A DNA stretch of 5,840 nt from Parachlamydiales bacterium (GTDB taxonomy: Bacteria; Chlamydiota; Chlamydiia; Chlamydiales; JAJFMK01): assembly GCA_020050175.1 (NCBI GenBank), contig JAGVKY010000193.1, positions 1 to 5,840 on the forward strand, given 5' to 3'. The notes under the pieces were generated by a model. It was not told where the DNA came from, ran no database searches, and worked only from the letters and a program-made list of their open reading frames with translations. A program made the translations under genes and the position numbers. This document shows, one piece after another, positions 5,660-5,840 of this stretch (its first letter is position 1; each line of letters starts with the position of its first letter).

Positions 5660-5840
5660 TTAACAATCAATAAATGAACCGCCCAGGGCTTTAATTAAGC
5701 CGACTGTGGAGAGATAACGGGTCCCTTTTAGACGGATCGCGCGTCTTCGAGAATCAATTTCAAGACGCTCAAGAATAGCCACTTGTAAATAGTCTAGGAG
5801 ACCAGCTTCAAAAATTTGCTGTCCTAAAGTCACTGCATTA
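5660..5840 (-). CDS. TolC-type outer membrane efflux/secretion channel, C-terminal 59 residues (5' end outside window)
   Basis: The - strand is open from the right edge to a TAA at 5660-5662 and encodes 59 residues. The pattern fits the end of the outer membrane factor family (TolC/OprM/NodT): a DYLQVAILERLEI helix near 16-28, where relatives often show a D-x-L-x-A-x-R-type segment, then a helix ending IKALGGSF at 49-56, where relatives end in LYKALGGGW or similar. These trimeric proteins form the outer membrane and periplasmic tunnel of tripartite efflux pumps or type I secretion systems. The end at IDC, shortly after the LGG motif, is typical of the family. The assignment rests on a short stretch and which pump it serves cannot be told. 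The EEP gene starts 38 nt downstream on the same strand. Confidence 0.7.
   Translation of the reverse strand, partial: NAVTLGQQIFEAGLLDYLQVAILERLEIDSRRRAIRLKGTRYLSTVGLIKALGGSFIDC

Noticed and set aside
5622..5666. N-terminal extension of the EEP protein from a TTG at 5666
   Set aside because: The ATG at 5621 has an AAGGAG site at 7 nt; the extension adds no domain and would overlap the stop of the upstream gene.
5687..5701. GGCTT/AAGCC inverted repeat upstream of the EEP gene, considered as an operator or terminator
   Set aside because: It lies in the coding sequence of the conserved IKALGG motif of the outer membrane factor and has no U tract.

Overview
The window reads as bacterial DNA from a member of the Chlamydiae, most likely an amoeba- or arthropod-associated lineage outside Chlamydiaceae. 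The main clue is two genes in the same orientation whose C-termini match CPAF, the chlamydial S41-type secreted serine protease: an SCADFFP nucleophile motif, a KTAGAGG segment, and a GIGIEPDI or GIGVQPDI segment. A tRNA without encoded CCA, moderately AT-rich DNA and weak Shine-Dalgarno sequences fit this but do not prove it. The genus cannot be fixed from the sequence.

Layout, left to right. (1) 1-288 (+): 3' end of a first CPAF-like gene, cut by the window edge. (2) 289-419: 131-bp convergent spacer holding only a weak terminator candidate. (3) 420-1421 (-): ribD, the bifunctional deaminase/reductase of riboflavin synthesis. (4) 1387-3087 (+): a full-length second CPAF-like protease with signal peptide, head to head with ribD and probably overlapping its 5' end. 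(5) 3135-3207 (-): tRNA-Arg(CCG), with a probable intrinsic terminator just after the protease stop codon. (6) 3208-3252: short divergent promoter region. (7) 3253-4668 (+): a 471-residue protein of unknown family, mostly helical, with an acidic/Ser-rich then basic disordered tail that resembles a bipartite nuclear localisation signal. (8) 4683-4717: a strong hairpin between convergent genes. (9) 4716-5621 (-): an endonuclease/exonuclease/phosphatase (EEP) superfamily hydrolase with a near-perfect ribosome binding site. (10) 5660-5840 (-): the C-terminus of a TolC-type outer membrane factor, cut by the right edge and 38 nt upstream of the EEP gene on the same strand.

ribD and the tRNA are housekeeping genes. 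The other genes look host-facing or envelope-related: one intact and one possibly altered secreted protease, a candidate nuclear effector, an EEP hydrolase and an outer membrane export channel. No operon links all of them. Only the outer membrane factor and the EEP gene could share a transcript. The two leads most worth following are the catalytic Glu-to-Gln change in the upstream CPAF paralogue and the eukaryotic-style tail of the 3253-4668 protein. No mobile element, CRISPR array, rRNA or integrase is visible.
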